Part shown: positions 1 through 6,063 of the stretch, in pieces | How the letters are laid out: every line of letters starts with the position of its first letter | Numbering within the stretch: the stretch's first letter is position 1 | Source: Casp-actino8 sp945862545 | Lineage (GTDB): Bacteria > Actinomycetota > Acidimicrobiia > Acidimicrobiales > Ilumatobacteraceae | NCBI GenBank assembly: GCA_945862545.1 | Contig: CAMAYS010000078.1 | Coordinates: forward strand, 1 to 9,622 | Length of the DNA: 9,622 bases | Direction: 5' to 3' | Translations under genes and position numbers: made by a program | Notes under the pieces: generated by a model | Databases searched by the model: none | Told to the model about the DNA's origin: nothing | What the model saw: only the letters and a program-made list of their open reading frames with translations

Positions 1-1319
1 GTGTGCGTCAGTTGTCCATCGCGCACCACGACGCGCCCATGCACCACAGTGTGGCGCGCTGCCGATGGGCCACATCGCAACCAAGCCTCAATCGGATCCG
101 CAATCGCCCCCGCAAAGGATGGACCAGTCAGTGGCCACACCGCTAGATCACCCACTGCACCGATAGTGATCTCTCCGATTTCACCTTCACGACCAAGACA
201 TCCCGCACCACCGCGGGTGCCCATCTCCAACGACATGCGCGCTGTTCCGGCCTGCGCGCCATTGCGTAATTTGGCGAGCAACATCGCTTGGCGGGCTTCC
301 ATCCACATTGATCCAGAGTCCGCCGATGAAGAACCATCAACTCCGAGGCCAACCTTGACCCCAGCGGCACGCAAGTCAACCACTGGCGAAATACCCGAGG
401 CCAAAATCATATTGCTGCTCGGGCAATGAGCTACCCCGATGCCAGCAGCACCGAGACGATGAATCTCATCGTGATTCGGCATCACGCAATGTGCAACCCA
501 AGTACGGTCGCTGCACCAACCAGTGCGCTCGAGATATTCCATCGGGCGACAACCAAAAGTTGCAAGAGAAAACTCGTCGTCTTGGGCGTTCTCAGCGAAG
601 TGAGTGTGCAAGCGAACATCCAACTTTTCAGCCAGTTCCGCTGAACGGATCATCAGTTCTTCGGTCACGCTAAATGGTGAACACGGGGCGAGGGCCACAC
701 GCACCATCGCACCGAATGAGCGATCGTGATGCCGATGCACCGCTTGCTCACTGAGCGCCAGAATTTCATCATCGTCGCAGACAACATCATCAGGTGGCAA
801 ACCACCGTCTTTTTCCGAAAGAGACATTGAGCCACGCGTTGGGTGAAAGCGCATGCCTAAATCTTGGGCGGCACGAATTTCAGCGGACAACAAATCACCA
901 GCACCATGGGGATGCAAATAGAGGTGATCCGAACTTGTTGTGCATCCAGACAAGGCCAGTTCTGCGAGAGCGATGTATGCGCTGACATACACCGCTTCTT
1001 CATCGATCGCGCGCCAGAGTGGATACAAAGATTGCAACCAACCAAATAAAGGTTTGTCTGTCATCAGTGGATTCGCACGTGTGAGATTTTGATACATGTG
1101 GTGATGTGTATTCACCAAACCTGGCGTCACTAAACAATCAGTGGCATCAAGCACTTCACGGGCATCGGGTTTGATATCCAAAGATGAACCAACACCAGTG
1201 ATGATTCCGTCAGTGATAGCAACCCAACCACCGCTGAGTTCACGACGTTGGTCATCGACTGTGGCAACGACGAGAGCATTATGGATCAATAAATCAGCCA
1301 CGACAGCAGGAGTGGTCAT
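1..1319 (-). CDS. 8-oxoguanine deaminase-like amidohydrolase (C-terminus cut by window edge)
   Basis: An open frame starts at ATG 1319 and runs leftward off the window, giving 439 codons; the family is usually about 450-460 residues, so only a short C-terminal piece is missing. It is a metal-dependent amidohydrolase of the TIM-barrel superfamily. An N-terminal beta-sandwich strand precedes the barrel. The metal-site motif THHHMYQNLTRA lies at 71-82 (HxH = H72/H74), LHTHFAEN at 237-244 (H238, E243), VAHC at 275-278 (H277), and GVDGSSSADS at 326-335 (metal aspartate D328). The HHHxYQxLTRA form and the SGCTTSSDHLYL segment (124-135) resemble known 8-oxoguanine deaminases, which hydrolyse the 6-amino group of 8-oxoguanine to give uric acid and ammonia; this comparison is from memory. 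Related cytosolic s-triazine or guanine deaminases cannot be excluded. Its ATG overlaps the TGA of the upstream decarboxylase gene (ATGA), so translation is probably coupled. Confidence 0.85.
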   Translation of the reverse strand, partial: MTTPAVVADLLIHNALVVATVDDQRRELSGGWVAITDGIITGVGSSLDIKPDAREVLDATDCLVTPGLVNTHHHMYQNLTRANPLMTDKPLFGWLQSLYPLWRAIDEEAVYVSAYIALAELALSGCTTSSDHLYLHPHGAGDLLSAEIRAAQDLGMRFHPTRGSMSLSEKDGGLPPDDVVCDDDEILALSEQAVHRHHDRSFGAMVRVALAPCSPFSVTEELMIRSAELAEKLDVRLHTHFAENAQDDEFSLATFGCRPMEYLERTGWCSDRTWVAHCVMPNHDEIHRLGAAGIGVAHCPSSNMILASGISPVVDLRAAGVKVGLGVDGSSSADSGSMWMEARQAMLLAKLRNGAQAGTARMSLEMGTRGGAGCLGREGEIGEITIGAVGDLAVWPLTGPSFAGAIADPIEAWLRCGPSAARHTVVHGRVVVRDGQLTH

Positions 1320-2722
1320 GGGTTATCCGAAGCCAATGAGTCAAGGATCTCAACCAAGTGTTGACGACGGGTGCGTGGGTTCACAATGCAGAAGCGTAGG
1401 ACTGTTTCACCGTTCCATGAACTAGGAACGACAAATGATTCGCCGGAATACAACTGTTGGTCGCTCCAGCGCTGATAATCGGCAGCTTTCCAGCCGAGTC
1501 GACGAAATACCAGGATGCTTAAATCTGGTTCAAGGAGCAACTCAAGATAAGGCCGCGCGCGAATTTCGTCTGCGCCTTGTTGTGTCACCTTGAGAGTTCT
1601 CTCCATTGCATCTGTATATGCCTGAGTCCCGTGTGTAGCCAAACTAAACCACAATGGCAGCCCGCGAGCACGCCGACTGAGGTGGTGGGCCATATCGGCG
1701 GGATTCATTTCTAACCATGGTTCATTCTCATCTTGCTCACTATGCAACACGTCAAGATATTCAGCATGTTGCGTGTGCGCTCGTGGACCATCATGCACAT
1801 TGCGATAAATCAGAGCACAACTGTCATAGGGACCAAAAAGCCACTTATGCGGATCAACGATAAAACTATCGGCGCGCTCAATGCCGATGTATTTGTCGCG
1901 AATACTTGGAGCGCATAATCCGGCAGCACCATACGCTCCATCAACGTGGAACCAGACATTTAATTCTTGTGCTACATCGGCCGACGCGGATAGATCATCA
2001 ATCACACCAAGGTTGGTCGTTCCACATGTTGCAACGATCGCAAAGAGACGATCGCGATCTTCTTGCGACATTGAATCGACGGTGGAACGTAGTGCAGACC
2101 TGACCAAACGCCCGCGATCATCGGCGGGGACTAACAAAACGTCAGCATCCATCGCCCGAGCGGCTTGTGTGACAGATGAATGAGCGCCCTTTGAAGCCAT
2201 GATCAAACCTCGCGTGTGATCATGTCGTCCTTGATTGCGTTCGCGCCACCAATATCGACCTGCGATAAGAGCAGACATATTGCCCGCAGTCCCACCGCTG
2301 ACAAATACCCCACCCGCTGATTCGGGAAACTCGGCCAAGTCGGCGATCCAACGCAACGCTTGGTTCTCGGCGAAAACTGCTCCCGCTCCTTCAAGCCAAG
2401 AGCCCGCGTAAATACTCGCGGCGGAAACAACCATGTCAAAAATAATGGAAGCCTCAGTCGGAGCACCAGGAACGAACGAGAGAAACTTTGGGTGGTCAAC
2501 AGCGATTGATGACGGCGCAAGAACCTCAATGAAGAGACGCAACGCTTCAGCCCCAGTAATGCCCTCTGGCGTAATCGTCTGCCCTACGAGTTCTAACAAC
2601 TCTTCGTATGGTCTCGGTGCACCCAAAGGCGGCGGGTCAACACGAATGCGATCAATCGAATAGAGCAGTGCCTTACTCGCCAAACGGGCCATCTCAGCAT
2701 CAGGGGTATGCATACCAACCAT
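1316..2722 (-). CDS. Group II pyridoxal-phosphate-dependent decarboxylase
   Basis: A 468-residue fold-type I PLP enzyme of the aromatic-amino-acid/glutamate/diaminobutyrate decarboxylase group, with the usual length for the family. Visible landmarks are the phosphate-binding GGTAGN (143-148), the histidine H181 that stacks on the cofactor ring (GAHSSV), the aspartate D261 that pairs with the pyridine nitrogen (HVDGAYGAAG), and the Schiff-base lysine K293 in VDPHKWLFGPYD (289-300). All core catalytic residues are therefore present. The protein should be cytosolic and release CO2 from an amino acid; the substrate cannot be told from the sequence. The ATG at 2722 is the first in frame after a TAG 24 bases upstream, and a second ATG (M4, 2713) is possible; neither has a clear Shine-Dalgarno sequence. 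The gene sits 39 nt after a small membrane protein gene and overlaps the amidohydrolase start by 4 nt, in the ridA operon. Confidence 0.9.
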   Translation of the reverse strand: MVGMHTPDAEMARLASKALLYSIDRIRVDPPPLGAPRPYEELLELVGQTITPEGITGAEALRLFIEVLAPSSIAVDHPKFLSFVPGAPTEASIIFDMVVSAASIYAGSWLEGAGAVFAENQALRWIADLAEFPESAGGVFVSGGTAGNMSALIAGRYWWRERNQGRHDHTRGLIMASKGAHSSVTQAARAMDADVLLVPADDRGRLVRSALRSTVDSMSQEDRDRLFAIVATCGTTNLGVIDDLSASADVAQELNVWFHVDGAYGAAGLCAPSIRDKYIGIERADSFIVDPHKWLFGPYDSCALIYRNVHDGPRAHTQHAEYLDVLHSEQDENEPWLEMNPADMAHHLSRRARGLPLWFSLATHGTQAYTDAMERTLKVTQQGADEIRARPYLELLLEPDLSILVFRRLGWKAADYQRWSDQQLYSGESFVVPSSWNGETVLRFCIVNPRTRRQHLVEILDSLASDNP

Positions 2723-2761
2723 GAAGTTATATGACTTCGTGATCTACCGACGACAATTGCG

Positions 2762-2917
2762 TCAGTTGTTGAGTTCGAGCAGTTCACTGCCCTCGTTGCG
2801 AATCTCGCCGTCTTTCCACAACAGGTGGCCAAGCAATGCTGCTACCGGTGCCATTGATAAACCAACGACGATAGGAAATGAAATCAGAGCGATAATGAGG
2901 ACAACGGCACCAGGCAT
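2762..2917 (-). CDS. Small single-span membrane protein, 51 residues, unknown function
   Basis: A short frame from ATG 2917 to TGA 2762. The protein begins MPGAVVLIIALISFPIVVGL, and its hydrophobic stretch covers about residues 4-34, enough for one membrane helix (possibly a hairpin broken by P15 and P24). A short acidic and polar tail follows (WKDGEIRNEGSELLELNN). There are no charged residues before the helix. It starts 9 nt after the ridA stop codon and ends 39 nt before the decarboxylase start on the same strand, so it fits an operon gene. The ribosome site is weak (TAGG overlapping the ridA stop). I do not recognise the family. Support comes from the coherent membrane-helix composition, the tight position in the operon, and the fact that it fills an otherwise empty 200-bp gap. 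Confidence 0.65.
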   Translation of the reverse strand: MPGAVVLIIALISFPIVVGLSMAPVAALLGHLLWKDGEIRNEGSELLELNN

Positions 2918-2926
2918 GAGAAGAAC

Positions 2927-3391
2927 CTACTTCTTTGCGCCACGTGAAGGCGACTTCTTCGCGGGTGACTTTTTCGCAGCAGCCTTCTTGACGACAGCCT
3001 TCTTCGCCGGTGACTTCTTCGCCGGAGGTAAAGGCTTATAAGCCCATGCTTCGATTTCTACTGCTCCTCCGAAAGGAAGAGCCGCGACGCCAATAGTTGA
3101 CCTCGCTGGGCGTGCACCATCAAAGCCAGCGACATAGGCCTCATTAAAAGTTGCGAAGGTGTCCATGTCTGTTAAAAAACAAAGGGTCTTAGCGATGTCA
3201 TGAATCGTGACACCTGCTTCTTTCAAACGCTCTTTCAGATTCTTGACAGCTTGCGTCGTCTGACCGGCCACTCCACCTGAAACTAAAACTCCATCTTTAA
3301 TGCCAAGTTGACCGGATACGATCACCCAGTCACCGGCACGAACGACAGGTGTATAAGGGCCAAGGGGTTTGGGAGCAGAAGTCTTTGCCAT
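2927..3391 (-). CDS. ridA: RidA/YjgF/UK114-family enamine/imine deaminase with lysine-rich C-terminal tail
   Basis: From ATG 3391 the product has 154 residues: a complete RidA domain (about 1-120) plus a basic tail (122-154). RidA proteins are cytosolic trimers that hydrolyse 2-aminoacrylate and similar enamines/imines leaked by PLP enzymes. Family features are GPYTPVVRAGDWVIVSGQLG (11-30), the signature PARSTIGVAALPFGGAVEIEA (95-115, where R97 matches the substrate-carboxylate arginine R105 of E. coli RidA) and E113 near the water site. The frame is open further upstream to 3523, but residues before this methionine do not look like RidA and would overlap the divergent gene. A TAACCT box 7 nt upstream fits a leaderless start here. 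The tail has three KKSPAKK-like units, 12 lysines and no acidic residue, and recalls histone H1 or actinobacterial HU tails. It is probably the first gene of an operon with the membrane protein, decarboxylase and amidohydrolase. Confidence 0.88.
   Translation of the reverse strand: MAKTSAPKPLGPYTPVVRAGDWVIVSGQLGIKDGVLVSGGVAGQTTQAVKNLKERLKEAGVTIHDIAKTLCFLTDMDTFATFNEAYVAGFDGARPARSTIGVAALPFGGAVEIEAWAYKPLPPAKKSPAKKAVVKKAAAKKSPAKKSPSRGAKK
2930..3028 (-). repeat. Lys/Ala/Pro repeat tract encoding the RidA tail
   Basis: This stretch encodes residues 122-154 of the RidA protein. On the plus strand it shows repeated CTTCTTCGC/GGTGACTTCTTCGC-type units (for example near 2950-2975 and 3000-3024). These translate to repeated SPAKK, AVVKK and AAAKK pentads. 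Such tracts are prone to unit gain or loss, so tail length may vary among relatives (inference). Confidence 0.7.
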
Positions 3392-3398
3392 GCCCGCA

Positions 3399-3404
3399 AG
3401 GTTA
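3399..3404 (-). promoter_or_regulatory. Putative -10 box for leaderless ridA transcript
   Basis: On the minus strand the hexamer TAACCT (actinobacterial TANNNT pattern) lies 7 nt before the ridA ATG at 3391. That would place the transcription start at or next to the A of the start codon, consistent with the absence of a Shine-Dalgarno sequence. No convincing -35 element is seen. Confidence 0.35.
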
Positions 3405-3433
3405 GTTGTCAGTTCCACAATTTGCCTCGCCTC

Positions 3434-3463
3434 TTGGCAAGATCTCTGCACCGTAGTTATCAT
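3434..3463 (+). promoter_or_regulatory. Putative sigma70-type promoter of the Tat lipoprotein gene
   Basis: TTGGCA (3434-3439, 5 of 6 to TTGACA) and TATCAT (3458-3463, 5 of 6 to TATAAT) are separated by 18 nt. The expected transcription start is near 3470, leaving a leader of roughly 37 nt before the ATG at 3507. The element lies in the 115-bp region shared with divergent ridA. Confidence 0.5.
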
Positions 3464-3495
3464 GGCGTGTGTGCAACTTTGCCCATCCGAGTGAC

Positions 3496-3500
3496 AAGGA
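3496..3500 (+). promoter_or_regulatory. Ribosome binding site of the Tat lipoprotein gene
   Basis: AAGGA ends 6 nt before the ATG at 3507. It supports this start, which is also the only one that keeps the twin-arginine signal intact. Confidence 0.65.
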
Positions 3501-3506
3501 CGCGAG

Positions 3507-4388
3507 ATGACAGAACCCATCATCCGTGGCAGTCGCCGCCAGTTGCTTCAAGTGGGCGTGGTTGGCACATCGGTGTTTACCCTGAGCCGTCTACTCAGTG
3601 CCTGTGGGGGTTCGTCGAGTAGCGATCCCCTTGACGGTCCGATTTCACAGAACATGGCCCTCGTGCAACGCTGGGTTCCCGATCAAATCGGACCCGGCGC
3701 CGTGCGTCTGCCGATCTCCCTCGCCGACAACGCTGGTTTGTTACTCAAGGGTCCACGAATTTTGACTGGCGACATACGAAGCGTCACGGACGATTCTGTT
3801 GTCGTCAAAGGTCTGACAGCGCAGCGTGCTTCGTTGGGTGAAGGATTGGCCCCGTTTTGGGTCTTCAACACCACTCTTGAAACTGTCGCCTTTTTCACAT
3901 TGGTCGTTGATGGCGGACCAGCAGATGGGGCCGCTTTCCAAGTCAATGACCCGTCGACTCTGGTTGTCCCACGCTCCTCAGACAGCCTGCCTGAACTTGA
4001 CACACCGACTGCTGACAATCATCAGGGAGTTGAGCCCTACTGCACTCAGATGCCAGAACCCTGTCCATTCCATGAGATGACGTTGGCCGAGGCTTTGCAA
4101 AAAAATCAGCGCGTCGTTCTCATTGTTGGTACACCCGCACATTGTCAGACGGGAGTCTGTGCGCCAGTCCTTGATGGCATGGTCACAATGTCAAAAGATT
4201 TGACAGATGTGATCTTTATTCATGCCGATGTGTACCTCGACGACAGTGCAACAACAGTGGCACCGACGGTTGAGGAATTAAAGTTGACGTTTGAGCCAGT
4301 GGTGTGGGTCACCGATATCAGTGGAGTGATCACTCATCGCTTCGAAGGTGTTTGGCACCCCGATGAAGTTCGCCAAGCGCTACTCTAA
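3507..4388 (+). CDS. Tat-exported lipoprotein with thioredoxin-like C-terminal domain
   Basis: A 293-residue protein. The N-terminus GSRRQLLQVG (8-17) is a twin-arginine motif, followed by a hydrophobic core and the lipobox LSAC with C33 as the lipidation site. A Gly/Ser linker leads into a beta-rich domain of unknown type (about 50-160). After a linker comes PYCTQMPEPCPFHEMTLAEA (177-196), then a thioredoxin-like domain (about 190-293): strand VVLIVGTP (203-210), C213-x4-C218 at the start of the next helix, strand VIFIHADVY (235-243), and FEPVVWV with a likely cis-proline P264. It is probably anchored outside the cytoplasmic membrane and may act as a thiol redox or metal-binding protein; the CX4C spacing differs from the classic CXXC, so activity is uncertain. 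C179 and C186 form a second possible pair. It is divergent from ridA and convergent with the iron-sulfur carrier gene. No strong terminator is visible in the 53 bp after its stop. Confidence 0.8.
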   Translation: MTEPIIRGSRRQLLQVGVVGTSVFTLSRLLSACGGSSSSDPLDGPISQNMALVQRWVPDQIGPGAVRLPISLADNAGLLLKGPRILTGDIRSVTDDSVVVKGLTAQRASLGEGLAPFWVFNTTLETVAFFTLVVDGGPADGAAFQVNDPSTLVVPRSSDSLPELDTPTADNHQGVEPYCTQMPEPCPFHEMTLAEALQKNQRVVLIVGTPAHCQTGVCAPVLDGMVTMSKDLTDVIFIHADVYLDDSATTVAPTVEELKLTFEPVVWVTDISGVITHRFEGVWHPDEVRQALL

Positions 4389-4441
4389 ACGCCGCCCAAA
4401 GCTGCCGAAAAGGCGTGGGCGTGGGGCTGAAAGTGAAGGGG

Positions 4442-4765
4442 TTAGCTGAACGACTGGCCGCAACCGCATGAGCGCGTTGCGTTGGGATTGATGATGTTGA
4501 AACCAGCCTGATTGAGACCATCTTTGTAGTCGAGCGTTGCGCCCACTAGCAACTGAGCCGATGCAGGATCAACAACGACCCGCACATCTTCGCCATAGTT
4601 GGCCTGCTCATCATCGGCGGCAATATCACTATCAAAGAACATCTCATAGGAGAAGCCACTGCATCCACCTGGACGGACTGCGACGCGCAAAGCCATATCG
4701 TCGGCGCCTTCGGCCTGAAGCAATTCCTTGACCTTGACTGCGGCTGTGTCGGTGAGGGTAATCAC
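4442..4765 (-). CDS. erpA: ErpA/IscA/HesB-type iron-sulfur cluster carrier
   Basis: From GTG 4765 the product has 107 residues, the normal A-type carrier length. The three conserved cysteines that hold the cluster are C35 (GGCSGFSYEM) and C100/C102 (SCGCGQSF) near the C-terminus. It receives Fe-S clusters from the assembly machinery and passes them to apoproteins in the cytosol. The frame is open to an ATG at 4819, but I chose GTG because AGGAG (4773-4777) lies 7 nt upstream and the family begins with the strand ITLTDTAA directly after the start. The gene is divergent from the Mrp/ApbC ATPase, another Fe-S maturation factor, which supports the role. ErpA rather than IscA or SufA is a conventional naming choice for actinobacteria; the sequence alone does not separate them. 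Confidence 0.88.
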   Translation of the reverse strand: MITLTDTAAVKVKELLQAEGADDMALRVAVRPGGCSGFSYEMFFDSDIAADDEQANYGEDVRVVVDPASAQLLVGATLDYKDGLNQAGFNIINPNATRSCGCGQSFS

Positions 4766-4772
4766 GATGAGT

Positions 4773-4777
4773 CTCCT
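4773..4777 (-). promoter_or_regulatory. Shine-Dalgarno site that fixes the GTG start of the Fe-S carrier
   Basis: AGGAG on the minus strand, followed by 7 nt (ACTCATC) and GTG at 4765. It argues against the longer ATG start at 4819. Confidence 0.75.
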
Positions 4778-4829
4778 GCTGTTTGTCACTACGGGTTGCC
4801 CCGACCGATGTTTTCTCACCGATGTCTAC

Positions 4830-4858
4830 ACAATACCCGTGTTCTTGAGCAATGTCAT
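4830..4858 (-). promoter_or_regulatory. Putative promoter of the Fe-S carrier gene
   Basis: On the minus strand, ATGACA (4858-4853, 5 of 6 to TTGACA) and TATTGT (4835-4830, 4 of 6 to TATAAT) are separated by 17 nt. The predicted start is near 4823, giving a leader of about 58 nt. It overlaps the region just upstream of the divergent mrp start. Confidence 0.4.
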
Positions 4859-4863
4859 ACCGA

Positions 4864-4869
4864 TACGCT
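4864..4869 (+). promoter_or_regulatory. Putative -10 box for leaderless mrp transcript
   Basis: TACGCT matches the TANNNT pattern and ends 6 nt before the ATG at 4876, so transcription would begin at the start codon. No Shine-Dalgarno sequence is present, which agrees with a leaderless mRNA. The -35 region is poor. Confidence 0.4.
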
Positions 4870-4875
4870 TTGAAT

Positions 4876-6063
4876 ATGTCTGCTGTGCGAGTACCCCCCT
4901 CGATCGAGGAGGTCACCAACCTCCTGCGGGGGGTCATTGACCCAGAACTGGGCAGTGATGTCGTGGACTTGGGGATGGCTTATTGCGCTGAGGTCTCGGA
5001 CCGCGGCGAGGTCATTATCAGTGTCAAATTAACGATTGGTGGCTGCCCGCTGCGCGCCCAGATCAAAAAAGATATTGAGACTCGGGTCGCTACTCACCCG
5101 GGCGTCTCTCATGTCAAAATCGAGTGGGGCGAAATGAATGCCGAAGAGCGTTCGGCGACAATGGCCAAGGCTCGCTGGAATGCCAAAGAAAAAGCTTCAG
5201 ATACCGCCATCTCGGCGACCACTCGAATTTTGGCCATTGCCTCGGGCAAAGGTGGCGTCGGCAAAAGTTCGGTCACAGTCAACTTGGCCGCGGCGATTGC
5301 CGCCAAAGGTTTTGTTGTCGGAGTGCTCGACGCTGACATCTGGGGTTTTTCAGTGCCACGCATGTTGGGCCTTGATGCCCGACTTGAGGCCGAACACGAT
5401 CCAGTTTCCGAGCGCCCAAAGATTCAGCCCAACACGCGGGTTGTCGGCAACGGCTTACTGAAAGTTGTCTCGACGGGCTTCTTGGTGGAAAACGAAAGCA
5501 CCGCTTTGATGTGGCGCGGTCTCATGCTCACCAAAGCCGTTGAACAATTTTTGAACGATGTGGCATGGGGCGACATGGATTACTTGCTGATCGATATGCC
5601 ACCAGGAACTGGCGATGTGCAAATGGGTCTGGCGCGGATGTTGCCACGCACTGACATGATCATCGTCACCACACCATCAGTCAATGCGCAAAAGGTTGCC
5701 ATCCGCGCCGCCGATATGGCTCGTCGTTCTTATTTACGCATCGCTGGCGTGATTGAAAACATGAGTGCCTTTGTTTGTGAACATGGCACGTCGTATCCAC
5801 TCTTCGGTACGGGTGGTGGACAAAATTTGGCAGACGAAATTGGCGTACCGTTATTAGGTCAAGTTCCCATTGAGGCTGCTGTTGCCGAGGGTGGCGATAG
5901 CGGCGAACCCGTGTCATTAGTTGGCGTCGGTCTCGCTGCCGACTCTTTCCGCGCCATCGCAACTTTGATCGTCACTGAGACCGTCCCGCCTGTGCAGATG
6001 GCTGGATGCTCGGCGCGCACCTTTACAGAGGCCGAAGTCACCTTGCGCAAGCGCACTACCTAA
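4876..6063 (+). CDS. mrp: Mrp/ApbC/NBP35-family Fe-S carrier ATPase with N-terminal MIP18 domain
   Basis: A 395-residue P-loop ATPase that binds and transfers Fe-S clusters in the cytosol. Residues 8-90 form a MIP18/PaaD-like (DUF59) domain with IDPELGSDVVDLGM (21-34) and GGCPLR (55-60, C57). The MinD/Mrp ATPase domain follows: deviant Walker A SGKGGVGKSS (123-132, with signature K125 and K130), DAD (152-154), MWRGLMLTKAVEQF (212-225) and Walker B-like DMPPGTGD (240-247), ending with the FGTGGGQ segment (310-316). The cluster-binding CXXC of many Mrp proteins is reduced to CEHG (C301 only). I chose ATG 4876 over in-frame ATG 4852 because family proteins begin close to the MIP18 domain and a TANNNT box lies 6 nt upstream. 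Divergent from the Fe-S carrier; its TAA abuts the copA stop. Confidence 0.92.
   Translation: MSAVRVPPSIEEVTNLLRGVIDPELGSDVVDLGMAYCAEVSDRGEVIISVKLTIGGCPLRAQIKKDIETRVATHPGVSHVKIEWGEMNAEERSATMAKARWNAKEKASDTAISATTRILAIASGKGGVGKSSVTVNLAAAIAAKGFVVGVLDADIWGFSVPRMLGLDARLEAEHDPVSERPKIQPNTRVVGNGLLKVVSTGFLVENESTALMWRGLMLTKAVEQFLNDVAWGDMDYLLIDMPPGTGDVQMGLARMLPRTDMIIVTTPSVNAQKVAIRAADMARRSYLRIAGVIENMSAFVCEHGTSYPLFGTGGGQNLADEIGVPLLGQVPIEAAVAEGGDSGEPVSLVGVGLAADSFRAIATLIVTETVPPVQMAGCSARTFTEAEVTLRKRTT

Noticed and set aside
1..429. Open plus-strand frame of 142 codons at the left edge.
   Set aside because: It lies antisense to the amidohydrolase gene, whose motifs are clear on the minus strand; the plus-strand product is low-complexity and unlike a protein domain.
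3392..3523. Upstream extension of ridA to an ATG at 3523.
   Set aside because: The 44 extra residues do not resemble RidA and would overlap the start of the divergent lipoprotein gene and both predicted promoters.
4389..4441. Possible terminator hairpin between the lipoprotein and Fe-S carrier genes (ACGCC...GGCGT).
   Set aside because: The stem is only 5 bp with an 18-nt loop and there is no T-run on either strand.
4766..4819. Upstream extension of the Fe-S carrier to an ATG at 4819.
   Set aside because: An AGGAG site is placed correctly for GTG 4765, and the extra residues are not part of the A-type carrier fold.
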